A program made the translations under genes and the position numbers. 64,000 nt of DNA from the NCBI GenBank assembly GCA_036378675.1, contig DASUWA010000005.1, positions 1 to 64,000 on the forward strand, written 5' to 3'. The notes under the pieces are model-generated. The model had not been told where the DNA came from. It saw only the letters and a list, made by a program, of their open reading frames with translations, and did not search any database. This DNA is from Acidimicrobiales bacterium (GTDB taxonomy: Bacteria; Actinomycetota; Acidimicrobiia; Acidimicrobiales; Palsa-688). Positions 34,600 to 43,480 of this stretch are shown here, in pieces (the first letter of the stretch is position 1; the number at the start of each line of letters is the position of its first letter).

Positions 34600-35481
34600 T
34601 TAAAGACTCGCCCTTCGTTCGGCAGCGGCGACAGTGTTGCGCAGCAACATCGCAACCGTCGTAACACCAACCCCGCCGAGACGCGGGGTTATCCACCCGG
34701 CCACTTCGGCGCACGACTCGTCGACATCGGAGAGGGCTTTGCGTCCCTCCCAGGTGATGCCGCCCCCGATGACGCACGATCCCGGGCGGATGACGTCCGG
34801 GGTGATGATAGACGGCACGCCCGCCGCACCGACGACGATGTCGCCTCGCCGGGTGTACTCCTGCCAGTCCGGAACTCCGGTATGAACCGATGTCACCGCC
34901 GCGTTGGCACCCGGCTCCTTGAGCGACAGAAGCATCGACAAAGGACGTCCCAGCGTGGGGCCTCGCCCGACGATCACGACGTTGCGCCCCGCGACCGGAA
35001 CGTCGTAGTGGGCGAGAATGGCCTGAATGCCGAGCGGGGTGCACGGCCGGGGATGGTTGGGATCTCCCAAGGCGAGGAAACCGAGATTGGTCGGATGCAA
35101 CCCGTCGGAATCCTTCGAGGGGTTGATCGCGGCGACCGCCTCGTTGAAATCGAAACCCGCGGGCACCGGGTACTGAAGGAGGTACCCATCGACCAGCGGA
35201 TCGGCGTTCAGCTGCTCGACCGCCTCGATCAGCTCGGCCTGCGACGCGTCCGCCGAGATCCGGACGTCGACCGACAGCATCCCTACCGACTCGCATGCCT
35301 GGTGCTTCTTGGCGACATAGCCGGCGCTGGCGGGATCGTCACCCACCAGGATCGTCGCCAAACCGACGGATTTCCCCTCCGAGGCGAGCTTCTCCACCCG
35401 TTGCTTGACGTCCTCGGTCACCGCGTCGGCGACCGGTGCGCCGGCCAAGATCACGGGTTCGCCGATCTTCGGGGCGCTCAT
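34600..35481 (-). CDS. folD: Bifunctional methylenetetrahydrofolate dehydrogenase/cyclohydrolase
   Basis: Interconverts 5,10-methylene-THF and 10-formyl-THF, feeding purine synthesis. The 293-residue protein has LATILVGDDPASAGYVAKKH with the catalytic lysine near residue 58, DGYLLQYPVP near 98, INPSKDSDGLHP, CTPLGIQAIL, the NADP motif VVIVGRGPTLGRPLSMLL near residue 170 and GGGITWEGRK. A GAGGAGGGGG Shine-Dalgarno sequence lies immediately before ATG 35481. It is downstream of purN-purH on the same strand (28-base gap), consistent with supplying formyl-THF to those enzymes. Confidence 0.95.
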   Translation of the reverse strand: MSAPKIGEPVILAGAPVADAVTEDVKQRVEKLASEGKSVGLATILVGDDPASAGYVAKKHQACESVGMLSVDVRISADASQAELIEAVEQLNADPLVDGYLLQYPVPAGFDFNEAVAAINPSKDSDGLHPTNLGFLALGDPNHPRPCTPLGIQAILAHYDVPVAGRNVVIVGRGPTLGRPLSMLLSLKEPGANAAVTSVHTGVPDWQEYTRRGDIVVGAAGVPSIITPDVIRPGSCVIGGGITWEGRKALSDVDESCAEVAGWITPRLGGVGVTTVAMLLRNTVAAAERRASL

Positions 35482-35509
35482 CGCCCCCTCCTCACGAATT
35501 CGAGAGGGC

Positions 35510-37027
35510 TCAATGCTGGAACTGCCTTTCTCCCGTGAACACCATCACCAGGCCGTGCTCGTCGGCGGCTTCGATCACCTTGTCGTCGTTGACCGATCCT
35601 CCCGGTTGCACCACTGCGGCGACGCCGGCCGCGGCGACCGCGTCGAGCCCGTCCCGGAAGGGGAAGAACGCGTCGCTTGCTGCGGCGCCGCCCTTGGCCC
35701 TGCCCGCGGCTCGAGCCGCAGCGATCTCACCGGGAGTGACCCGGTTCTGCTGACCGCCGCCGATGCCAACAGCCATCCCGCCGGCAGCCAGGACGATCGC
35801 GTTCGACTTCACCCACGCGCAGACCCGCCAGGCGAGCTCCATGTCCCGCCAGTTGTCGTCTGTCGGCTGGGCCTTCGTGACGATCCTCCAGCTGTCCCGG
35901 CCGGATCGGAACTCGTAGGGGTCCTGGACCAGCCATGAACCCCCGATCTGGCGAAGGTGCAAGGAGTCGGTCCCGGGAGGCGGCGCGGAGAGTACCCGCA
36001 TGTTCTTGCGCTTGGCGGCGAATAGCGCCAGCGCGGCGTCGTCGTAGCCGGGAGCGATGAGGACATCCGCCTTGGCGTTGCCGACCATCTCGGCGGCGAC
36101 CTCCTCGGTCACCGGGCGAGTCAGCGCGACGATGCCGCCGAACGCCGACATCGGGTCGCCCTCGAACGCCTTGTCATACGCGGTGAGCGCATCGTCGGAC
36201 ACGGCCGCGCCGCAAGGATTGGCGTGCTTCACCACGACCGCTGCAACAGCCCCGAGATCTTCGAGCTGGTGCGCAAGTCTCCACGCCGCGTCCGCGTCGT
36301 AGAGGTTCAGGTACGACAACTCCATCCCGCCGTGCTGCACCACGCCATCCCACCAGCTGGTGTGGCCGATCTCGCGGTAACGGGCGCCGCGCTGGTGCGG
36401 ATTCTCGCCGTAGCGAAGCACCTGAGCCTGTTCGAGGGCGAGATGGACCGTCGCGGGCAGGTCGTTGTCCTGCCCTGCTTCGTTCCTGGCGAACCAGTTC
36501 GCGATCTCGGCGTCGTAGGCAGCTGTGTGGGCGAACGCCTTGGCCGCCAGCCGCCGGCGACGATCTTCTGAAACCTCACCGTTCGCCCGGAGATCGTCGA
36601 GCACGGACGCGTAGTCGTCGGGGTCCACGACCGACGCGACATGAGCCCAGTTCTTAGCGGCCGCCCGCACCATCGTCGGACCCCCGACGTCGATCAGCTC
36701 GATGGACGGCTTAGAGGTGAACGGGTACAGGTTGCAGACAACCATCCCAATCGGCTCGATCGACTGGCGCTCGAGGTCGGCGACGTGGTCGGTCTTCGAA
36801 AGGTCGGCGAGGATCCCTCCGTGCAGCCGAGGGTGCAGCGTCTTCACCCGACCGCCCAGCATTTCCGGCGCCTCGGTGATCGACTCGACCGTCTTATGCG
36901 GGATGTCAGCCGCGCCGAGGGCACTTGCCGTGCCTCCGCTGGCGATCAACTCGTGACCCAGCTCGACCAGATCCCTGGCGAAGTCTTCCAAGCCGGTCTT
37001 GTCGTAGACCGAGAGCAGGACCCTCAC
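35510..37027 (-). CDS. purH: Bifunctional AICAR transformylase / IMP cyclohydrolase
   Basis: Catalyses the last two steps of IMP synthesis. The N-terminal cyclohydrolase (MGS-like) domain has LLSVYDKTGLEDFARDL, ELIASGGTASAL, TLHPRLHGGILAD near residue 65 and VVCNLYPF. The transformylase domain has LRYGENPHQ, SYLNLYDADAAWRL, the catalytic KHANPCGAAVSDD near residue 250 and DPMSAFGGIVAL. GTG 37027 overlaps the purN stop as GTGA and gives 505 residues, close to the usual ~520; the extension to 37255 is inside purN. Confidence 0.96.
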   Translation of the reverse strand: MRVLLSVYDKTGLEDFARDLVELGHELIASGGTASALGAADIPHKTVESITEAPEMLGGRVKTLHPRLHGGILADLSKTDHVADLERQSIEPIGMVVCNLYPFTSKPSIELIDVGGPTMVRAAAKNWAHVASVVDPDDYASVLDDLRANGEVSEDRRRRLAAKAFAHTAAYDAEIANWFARNEAGQDNDLPATVHLALEQAQVLRYGENPHQRGARYREIGHTSWWDGVVQHGGMELSYLNLYDADAAWRLAHQLEDLGAVAAVVVKHANPCGAAVSDDALTAYDKAFEGDPMSAFGGIVALTRPVTEEVAAEMVGNAKADVLIAPGYDDAALALFAAKRKNMRVLSAPPPGTDSLHLRQIGGSWLVQDPYEFRSGRDSWRIVTKAQPTDDNWRDMELAWRVCAWVKSNAIVLAAGGMAVGIGGGQQNRVTPGEIAAARAAGRAKGGAAASDAFFPFRDGLDAVAAAGVAAVVQPGGSVNDDKVIEAADEHGLVMVFTGERQFQH

Positions 37028-37608
37028 TGCGGGGCTCCTTTCATGTCGTTCAGAAAAATGCGGATCGTCTCCGGGTAGAGCCGTCTTTCCACTTGCTTGA
37101 TCCGTTCGTGAAGTGTCTCTTCGGTGTCGCCGGGTTCCACCCTCACCGCCTCTTGGGCGAGGATCGGTCCGGCGTCGACATCCTCGGTGGCGACGTGGAC
37201 TGTCGTACCGGTGACCTTCACCCCCGCTTCGAGGGCGTCGCGCACGGCGTGCCACCCCTTGAACGCCGGCAGAAGAGCAGGATGAGTGTTCAGAATTTTA
37301 CCGGGATAGACGGCGAATATGTCGCTCGAAAGGACCGTCCCGAACCCGGCCATCGCGACGACGTCGATCTGGTGCCGCTTTAGGGCGTCGATAACGCGAT
37401 TGGTGTAAGCGACGCGGTCGAAGTCCTTGCCGAAGCTCTCCCGCTCGACCACTTCGACGTCGATTCGAGCCTCCCGGGCCAAGTCGCCCGCCCGGCAAGG
37501 CCGATCGAGGATCACCGCCGACACCGCCAAGCCGGAGTCCAGGATGGCAGCCAAAACCGTGCCGGAGCCCGACGCAAGCACGCCCAGACGCGGAGTCTCC
37601 TCGATCAC
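37024..37608 (-). CDS. purN: Phosphoribosylglycinamide formyltransferase
   Basis: Transfers a formyl group from 10-formyl-THF to GAR in purine synthesis. The 194-residue protein begins RLGVLASGSGTVLAAILD; most relatives have GSGTN, so the Asn-to-Val change in the phosphate-binding loop is notable. VAMAGFGTVLS, the catalytic ILNTHPALLPAFKGWHAVRD with Asn and His near residue 107, and TTVHVATEDVDAGPILAQ are present. GTG 37608 lies six bases after a TAGCGT -10 box, so the mRNA is probably leaderless. It is the first gene of purN-purH-folD and divergent from metF. Confidence 0.94.
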   Translation of the reverse strand: MIEETPRLGVLASGSGTVLAAILDSGLAVSAVILDRPCRAGDLAREARIDVEVVERESFGKDFDRVAYTNRVIDALKRHQIDVVAMAGFGTVLSSDIFAVYPGKILNTHPALLPAFKGWHAVRDALEAGVKVTGTTVHVATEDVDAGPILAQEAVRVEPGDTEETLHERIKQVERRLYPETIRIFLNDMKGAPQ

Positions 37609-37614
37609 AGGATG

Positions 37615-37620
37615 ACGCTA
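37615..37620 (-). promoter_or_regulatory. Candidate -10 box for purN-purH-folD
   Basis: Read on the minus strand, TAGCGT ends six bases before GTG 37608, with TTAGGC 18 bases further upstream as a weak -35. It lies back to back with the metF promoter in a 54-base gap. Confidence 0.45.
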
Positions 37621-37650
37621 GTCGACCGGTTGCACGTCGCCTAACCCCAC

Positions 37651-37656
37651 TAACCT
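37651..37656 (+). promoter_or_regulatory. Candidate -10 box for metF
   Basis: TAACCT ends six bases before ATG 37663; no Shine-Dalgarno sequence, so leaderless transcription is likely. Confidence 0.45.
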
Positions 37657-37662
37657 TCTCGC

Positions 37663-38526
37663 ATGTCCCGGATAGCCGACCTGCTCGCCGCGGGCCGCAC
37701 CTACTCGTTCGAGTTCTTCCCCCCGAAGAACGACGAGGAGCACGCTCGGCTGGTCCAGACCCTGATGGAGCTACAGCCGCTGAAACCGTCGTTCGTGTCG
37801 GTCACCTACCGGGGCGGCAGGTCGTCCCGGCAGCGAACGCACGATCTGGTGGTCGGCATGCTGCGGACCACGACCTTGAACCCGATGGCGCACCTGATCT
37901 GCGTCGCGCACACCAGGCTCGAGCTGGCCGAGATACTCGTCGAGTTCCGCAAGGCCGGTGTCGAGAATCTGATGGCGCTCGGTGGGGACCCTCCTACGGA
38001 CCCCGACGCAGTCGAGGGCGAGCTGGCTCATGCGATCGAGCTTGTGGAGTTGGCGAATGCGATCGGCGGCTTTTGCGTCGGAGTTGCTGCGCATCCTGCC
38101 GGGCATCCACGCTCGCCGGACATGCGGACGGATCGCGACCGCCTCGCGGAAAAGATGCGGCTCGCCGACTTCGGCGTCACGCAGTTCTTCTTCCGGCTCG
38201 ACGAGTACCTGTCGCTTCTCGAGGACCTCGCCGCGCGAGATGTCTCGAAGCCGGTGCTTCCGGGAATCATGCCGATCACCAGCCTCACCGCGGTGCCGCG
38301 CATGGCCCGCATGGGCGCGCCCGTCCCGCCAGAGGTGGTGGAGGTGCTCGAGTCGGCCGGCGATCCCCAATCCGTGAAGGCTGCGGGCATCGAGATCGCC
38401 ACCAAGCTGTGTCAGGACCTCCTCGACGCGGGCGCCCCGGGGCTGCACTTCTACACGCTCAACACGTCGCAAGCGACGCGCGACATCTACACCAATCTCG
38501 GGCTCGGAGCATCGGCGATCCTTTGA
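37663..38526 (+). CDS. metF: 5,10-methylenetetrahydrofolate reductase
   Basis: FAD enzyme making 5-methyl-THF for methionine synthesis. The 287-residue TIM-barrel protein has YSFEFFPPKNDEEHARL near the start with the catalytic glutamate, FVSVTYRGG near residue 45, HLICVAHTRLELAEIL, LMALGGDPP near 105, GVAAHPAGHPRSPD and the DFGVTQFFFRLDEY segment near 172. It ends HFYTLNTSQATRDIYTNLGL, typical for the family. Divergent from purN-purH-folD, placing three folate-dependent steps at one locus. Confidence 0.95.
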   Translation: MSRIADLLAAGRTYSFEFFPPKNDEEHARLVQTLMELQPLKPSFVSVTYRGGRSSRQRTHDLVVGMLRTTTLNPMAHLICVAHTRLELAEILVEFRKAGVENLMALGGDPPTDPDAVEGELAHAIELVELANAIGGFCVGVAAHPAGHPRSPDMRTDRDRLAEKMRLADFGVTQFFFRLDEYLSLLEDLAARDVSKPVLPGIMPITSLTAVPRMARMGAPVPPEVVEVLESAGDPQSVKAAGIEIATKLCQDLLDAGAPGLHFYTLNTSQATRDIYTNLGLGASAIL

Positions 38527-38530
38527 TCCT

Positions 38531-38556
38531 GCCGGGCGTTAAGGCTTCCGCCCGGC
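38531..38556. terminator. Bidirectional hairpin between metF and the secreted repeat protein
   Basis: GCCGGGCG (38531-38538) and CGCCCGGC (38549-38556) form a perfect 8-bp stem with a 10-base loop in the 50-base gap between two convergent genes, well placed to stop transcription from both sides. No U-tract. Confidence 0.55.
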
Positions 38557-38576
38557 CGGTGTCCCTGTTCGGTGTT

Positions 38577-40466
38577 TCAGCAGGCGTAGTCGAGGTCGTA
38601 GCGAGATGGAGGGCCGGGCCAGGAGCCCGGGAAGCCGCCCTTGTAGCCGTACTGGACGTAGCGCAACACCCCGCCGGCGAACCTCTCGGAGGGGTCGCCG
38701 CAGAAAGACGTGGCCGTGAACCCGGGACCTGAGAGGTTCCCGGCTCCGGGCACCCAGATCTGGATACCCGGGATGGACCAGCCGCCCGTGATGATGCCCC
38801 ACTGCCGGGGGCTCGAGTAGATGCCATAGGGAGCGCCGCTGCGCCGCAACGCGTCGAGGGCTCCCCGGATCACCTGATCGTTGGTCCCCGCGTCGCTCCA
38901 GCCCGATCCTGTCTCGATGTCGAGCCACCATTGCCGTGCGTGAAACCCGAGCGAGTTCGAATAGGCGACCCAGTGGTCTGCCCAGAACCAGCCGTAGTTG
39001 TAGGCCAGGCACGCGCCGTTCGACCCGCACACTCCGGCGGGACCGCTCATCGCTTCGGGAGGTAGTGGGTTGGGCAGGCCGTCCATGAAGATGTACGACT
39101 GAAGGTTGGGTCCCGCCCAAGCGGCCTCGGCCGCGTAACAAGGATTGGCCGGCCAGTTCAAGGCCCCACCGGTGACCTGGACGACCGAGATGGCGAAGTG
39201 CCCGCCGGGAATCGCCCCGCATTGATAGCGGGAGATGTCCATGCCCGTAGAGCCGGGCGGCACGACCAGGCCGGAAGGGGCAACCGAGGCCAGCGGAGCG
39301 GGTAGGGGAACGGGCGGCATGGGAGGCGGCGGAGGCGGGGCGACAGCCGATCCGTAGAACGGGGCGTCGCCGAAGGTGAACACGCCCCCGTCGCTTCCGG
39401 CCAACCAGTACCCGTTGCCCGACTGGGTGGTGGCCACGCCGACGACTGAACCGCCCAGCTTCCGGCCTCCAAGCGATCCGAAGTAGGGGGCTCCGCCGAA
39501 AGTGAACACCCCGCCGTCGCTTCCGACGAGGTAGTAGCCGTTCCCGGAGGGGGTGGCCGAGATGCCCACGATCCGGCCGTTCAGCTTCTCGCCTCCCAGC
39601 GATCCGAAGTACGGTGCGTTGAAGGCGAAGATGCCGCCGTCCGAGCCGACCAGCCAGTAACCGCCGGTCGCCGGGTCGACCGCCATGGCGACGACCTGGC
39701 CGTTCAGACGGTGGCCTCCCATCGATCCGAAGTACCGAGCGTCGCCGAAGGTGAACACCCCGCCGTCTCGGCCGACGAGGTAGTAGCCGTGGCCGCTGGG
39801 CGTCGCCGCCATGCCGACGATCTGGCCGTTGAGCTTTACGCCGCCCTCCGAGCCGAAGAAACCCGCGCCGCCGAGGGTGAACACGCCTCCGTCCGACCCT
39901 GCGAGCCAGACGCTCGACCCGTTGGTCGCGGATCCGACGATCCGGCCGTTGAGCCAGGTGCCCAGAAGGGTCGCGGTGTCGGGCGCGCCGAACGAATACA
40001 CGCCGCCGTCGCTGCCAACCAGGCGGTAGCCGGTTCCGGAAACGTTGATGATCCCCGACATCGGGCGGTCAGGAACGTAGGAGATCGACCTCTGGTTGAC
40101 AGGGGCGGGCGGCAGGGGCGCCAGCTGCGGGCCGGTGGCGGCGCCCTGGGATCCCGGCGCGACCGGCGCCGGCACGGAGGCCGCCTGGACCGAGGTCGAC
40201 TTTCCCGCGGCGCAATTCACGAGAGGCGCCAGGCATCCACCAATGACCGTCGACGCGGTCGCCGGCTGCGCCAGGATCACCGCGCCGGCGACTCCCGACA
40301 CCGTCGTCGCCCCCGCGAGAGCCAAAACCCCGACCATTGCGGCGGAACCGGAGTTTTCGGCGATCGACGAAATACCCTGCAAAACGCCGCGTTTCGCTGC
40401 GCGATGGGCGCGGCGGCGAGACCTCGTGGGCGCGCCCGATGCCGCGCGGCGTGACTTCTGCTGCAT
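38577..40466 (-). CDS. Secreted protein with six ~42-residue repeats and a C-terminal GH25-like domain
   Basis: Probable exported cell-wall or surface protein of 629 residues; function unproven. A long basic N-terminus (Arg/Lys-rich to about residue 27) is followed by a hydrophobic signal/anchor segment at 43-70 and a Pro/Ala linker. Six repeats start near residues 146, 185, 227, 269, 310 and 352; each has a G-Y-x-L-V/A-G-S-D-G-G-V-F-T-F-G core and a FGSxGGxxLNGxIVG end, as in a six-bladed propeller. After a polyproline linker, residues ~404-629 begin GMDISRYQCGAIPGGHFA, contain QWWLDIETGSGW (Asp-X-Glu pair near 516-518) and end SRYDLDYAC, resembling GH25 muramidases or the DUF1906 glycosidase fold. 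Confidence 0.8.
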   Translation of the reverse strand: MQQKSRRAASGAPTRSRRRAHRAAKRGVLQGISSIAENSGSAAMVGVLALAGATTVSGVAGAVILAQPATASTVIGGCLAPLVNCAAGKSTSVQAASVPAPVAPGSQGAATGPQLAPLPPAPVNQRSISYVPDRPMSGIINVSGTGYRLVGSDGGVYSFGAPDTATLLGTWLNGRIVGSATNGSSVWLAGSDGGVFTLGGAGFFGSEGGVKLNGQIVGMAATPSGHGYYLVGRDGGVFTFGDARYFGSMGGHRLNGQVVAMAVDPATGGYWLVGSDGGIFAFNAPYFGSLGGEKLNGRIVGISATPSGNGYYLVGSDGGVFTFGGAPYFGSLGGRKLGGSVVGVATTQSGNGYWLAGSDGGVFTFGDAPFYGSAVAPPPPPPMPPVPLPAPLASVAPSGLVVPPGSTGMDISRYQCGAIPGGHFAISVVQVTGGALNWPANPCYAAEAAWAGPNLQSYIFMDGLPNPLPPEAMSGPAGVCGSNGACLAYNYGWFWADHWVAYSNSLGFHARQWWLDIETGSGWSDAGTNDQVIRGALDALRRSGAPYGIYSSPRQWGIITGGWSIPGIQIWVPGAGNLSGPGFTATSFCGDPSERFAGGVLRYVQYGYKGGFPGSWPGPPSRYDLDYAC

Positions 40467-40650
40467 GATTCCTTTCCCGCCCCGAAGAACCTGCCCCCGG
40501 GTACTGCCGGCGAAAAAGTTAGCCGCGCCGGATCATCGGAATATCAACGGGAACCCAAATTTCCGTTTTGATCGAAAGGCGACTCCGGCTCCAAGCGAAA
40601 CCCGGGTTTCGGCCAGCGCGAAAACAAGTTGACCGGGTCGTCTTCTGGGC

Positions 40651-43344
40651 TCAGCCGGTCGGCGACTCGAATCCCGCAGCCGAATCGTCCATCCCCAGAG
40701 CGTCCCCGAGCTCCGAGCGCCGGCTGATGCCGAGCTTGAAGTAGACGCGCGCCAGATGGGTGTCGACCGTCCTGGTCGAAAGGTGGAGCCGGGCTGCGAT
40801 CGCCTGGCTGGACATCCCGCTCCGCGCGAGGAGGGCGACCTCCCTCTCGCGCCGGGTGAGGGACGCGGGCGCCGATGCCAGCTGAAGCGTCACCGGGCGC
40901 GCCGATTCGGGTCCGCTCAGCAACGACTGGGCCCTTGAAGCCGACGCCGCCGCGCGGCGAGGCTGCCCAGCCTGCGCATGGGCCTGGCTGGCCTGCGCAG
41001 CGGTCTCCGCTGCGTACAGACCCAAACCGAGAAGTTCGTACTGCTCCGCGACGGAGTCGAGCCTGTCGGCCGACCGGTCCGCCAGCGCCCGCGCGTGAGC
41101 CGCCATGACTTGGATGAGATCGCCCTCCACCCAGGAGGCCAGCTCCTGGACCCGTCTCACCGTCCCTTCGTCGGCACCACCCGATCCGCTGAGTCGCAAT
41201 CGGGCGAGCAGCGCGACCTCCTCATGGGCGACGTGGCCACCTCTCCGGGCTTCGTCGATCGCGGTGTTGAGTTCGGGCAATGCACTGCTTACCTCCCCTC
41301 GTCCCACGGCAACCCAAGCCCGGGCGATCCAAAGGCGGGGGACCATCCACCGTTCAGAAATACGTATCTCGGAGCGCGCCTCGGCGAGAACACTGGCCGC
41401 CCCGAGCGCGTCTCCCGAAAGAGCGAGGGCCTCGACGAGCAGGCACAACAGGAGCCGCCGGCCGACGGTCGCGTCCCCCGCGGCCGTCGAATCGTTTGCT
41501 GCGATCGCCTCGCGACACCGCAGCACGGCGAGGGGTAGCTGTCCTCTCACGAGCGCTACCCATGCGAGCGCGCCGGTAGCGACCGCCTTGGCTTCGTTGT
41601 TGTGCATCTGGAGCGCGAGGGCGTACTCGTCGCGGGCCAGTTCCTCGGTGTCCCGGACCCTCCCGGCGGTCCTATACGCGCTGGTCCTGACGAGAAGCGG
41701 CCAGTCGATTCCGAGCGGCGCGGCTGAGACACCGCCGGGTTCGCTCGGCCGGAACGCGTCGAGCACGCGCAACGCTTGATCGGTCAGACCGCCCCATGCG
41801 AGCGCAGTCGACAACGCGTATCCCGCAGCGAGCCGCGCCTTCGATGACAGGTGGGGAACGTCGAGCAGGGGCCGGCTTGCGCCGGCCGCGACGTCGGGCC
41901 TGCCGATGAAGTTGAGCATCCCCGCCCTCACGCCGGCGACCCAAGTCTTCTCCGATGTGTCCTCGAGGGCTTGCTCCGCGTCCTCCAGGGTCCGGTTGGC
42001 CTGCGACCAGTCGCCGAGTCCCCAGAACATCGCCGATGCGCGCAACACCGCCAGGCGCGCCCGTTCCTCGTCACTCTTACTGGCACAGCTCCCAAGAACG
42101 TTGAGCGCCTCGTCGGGACGACCCAGGCGAGCCAGCGCGTCGGCGAGAGCTATCCGGGAGGCGGTCCCGCCGTCCGAGTCGACGGCCGCTCGGGCGAACC
42201 GAGCTGCCAAGGACCAGTCGAAACGGGCGGAGGCCCTGACCGCTGCTTCCAGCAGGAATTCGGGATCTTTCGTTCCGCCGGATTCGAGGCGCCAGGAGGC
42301 CACCCTCAGGAAATCCCCCTGGAGCAGGCCGGCGTCTTCGAATGCGTCGGCAAGCAGCCGTCGCAGCTCGTCCGCGCGGACATCGGGCAGCCGGCCCCGT
42401 ATCAGCTCTCCGTAGAGGGGATGGCTCATCCGGACGTACTTCTCGCCGGCGCCGGCGTCGATCACCACAAGACCGTTTCGCTGAAGGTTCTCGAGGTGTT
42501 GCTCCGGCACCACCCGTTCGAGGGCCTGGGACGGAACCGGGTCGGCGAAGGCGATCACTTCGAGCGAGTCCCGAAGGTCCTCGTCCAGGGCGCTCAGCCT
42601 CTCGTCGAGCAGCTCCTGAAGGCGGGGCCCGATGGTCAGCCCCCCGACCAGGCACCATACGCCGCGCTCCTTGGCGATCCTGCCGGCATCGGTCCCCGAA
42701 AGGATCAGCTCGCTGAGGTAAAGGGGATTGCCGCCGCTGGTCTCCCATAGAGCCTCGCTCAGCTCACCGTCGGCGGCGTCCCCGAGCAGGTTCTCGGCCA
42801 GCTCCAGCGTCTCGTCCCTGTCGAGCGGTCCCAGGTCGATCCGCTCGACCAGACCCTCCTTCCAGAGCGACCGCAGCGGGGGTGCCAGCGCCTCGCCTGC
42901 CCGGGCGGCGATCAGCGCTTTGGCGCTCCCGGTCGAGATCAGCTGGAACAGGAGGGTCGCCGACGCACTGTCCAGGCAGTGGGCATCGTCGACGGCGAGG
43001 GTCAGGTCTCGGCTCCCGGCGCTTTCGATCACTGCTTGGCGGATGGTCTGAAGGAGGAAAAAGGGCTCCGGTCGAGCGCCGGGAACCCCGACCACCTCGG
43101 GAACGTGCGGCGCGAACGCCCCGAAGGGGATGTCGGGTCCGGAGGCGTGCGCCATCAACCACAGAACCCGAGCGTGGGCGTCTTCACGCAGACCTCCGAG
43201 GACGGCGCGCATCAGCGCCGTCTTGCCTACCCCGGGGGAGCCCATCAACATGACCCCGCCGCCCCTAGCCAGTCCGGCTTCTGCGGCTGCGAGCGCATCG
43301 TCGCGCCCGAGCAGTTTGACCGGGCCTAGCGCCCAGTTGCCCAC
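40651..43344 (-). CDS. Large ATP-binding LuxR-type regulator (LAL family)
   Basis: Signal-responsive transcription factor of 897 residues. The N-terminal STAND ATPase has the Walker A MLMGSPGVGKTALM near residue 33, LAVDDAHCLDSASATLL (Walker B) and a winged-helix part. A long helical TPR-like region (residues ~400-800) follows, and the C-terminal LuxR HTH is ASLTRREREVALLARSGMSS then QAIAARLHLSTRTVDTHLAR (residues ~830-880). GTG 43344 (VGNWALGPVKLLGRDDA) is the best start; the longer frame to 43755 lies across the divergent icd gene. An AATAAT box ends six bases before this GTG. Ligand and targets are unknown. Confidence 0.9.
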   Translation of the reverse strand: MGNWALGPVKLLGRDDALAAAEAGLARGGGVMLMGSPGVGKTALMRAVLGGLREDAHARVLWLMAHASGPDIPFGAFAPHVPEVVGVPGARPEPFFLLQTIRQAVIESAGSRDLTLAVDDAHCLDSASATLLFQLISTGSAKALIAARAGEALAPPLRSLWKEGLVERIDLGPLDRDETLELAENLLGDAADGELSEALWETSGGNPLYLSELILSGTDAGRIAKERGVWCLVGGLTIGPRLQELLDERLSALDEDLRDSLEVIAFADPVPSQALERVVPEQHLENLQRNGLVVIDAGAGEKYVRMSHPLYGELIRGRLPDVRADELRRLLADAFEDAGLLQGDFLRVASWRLESGGTKDPEFLLEAAVRASARFDWSLAARFARAAVDSDGGTASRIALADALARLGRPDEALNVLGSCASKSDEERARLAVLRASAMFWGLGDWSQANRTLEDAEQALEDTSEKTWVAGVRAGMLNFIGRPDVAAGASRPLLDVPHLSSKARLAAGYALSTALAWGGLTDQALRVLDAFRPSEPGGVSAAPLGIDWPLLVRTSAYRTAGRVRDTEELARDEYALALQMHNNEAKAVATGALAWVALVRGQLPLAVLRCREAIAANDSTAAGDATVGRRLLLCLLVEALALSGDALGAASVLAEARSEIRISERWMVPRLWIARAWVAVGRGEVSSALPELNTAIDEARRGGHVAHEEVALLARLRLSGSGGADEGTVRRVQELASWVEGDLIQVMAAHARALADRSADRLDSVAEQYELLGLGLYAAETAAQASQAHAQAGQPRRAAASASRAQSLLSGPESARPVTLQLASAPASLTRREREVALLARSGMSSQAIAARLHLSTRTVDTHLARVYFKLGISRRSELGDALGMDDSAAGFESPTG

Positions 43345-43385
43345 AAAATGATTATTGCAGGGAGCGTGACGCCGCGGTAGGGAGT

Positions 43386-43459
43386 GTGTGAGGTGCCCCC
43401 CGGGACAGTCTCGTGTGCACCCCCTATCGGCGTTCCGTGCACCGGGACAGTGTGAGGTG
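43386..43459. promoter_or_regulatory. Direct repeats in the regulator-icd divergent region
   Basis: GTGTGAGGTG occurs at 43386-43395 and 43450-43459, 64 bases apart, each next to a CCGGGACAG copy and followed by a C-rich CGCCCC-type stretch. The second copy is just upstream of the icd -10 box. They may be binding sites for the adjacent LuxR-type regulator or an icd regulator. Confidence 0.35.
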
Positions 43460-43468
43460 TCGCCCCGG

Positions 43469-43474
43469 TACTCT
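43469..43474 (+). promoter_or_regulatory. Candidate -10 box for icd
   Basis: TACTCT ends six bases before ATG 43481, consistent with a leaderless icd mRNA. Confidence 0.45.
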
Positions 43475-43480
43475 TGCGCC

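Noticed and set aside
40467-40650. Small open frames in the 184-base gap before the LuxR-type gene
   Set aside because: Arg/Ala-rich frames without a start signal or family resemblance; nothing supportable seen.
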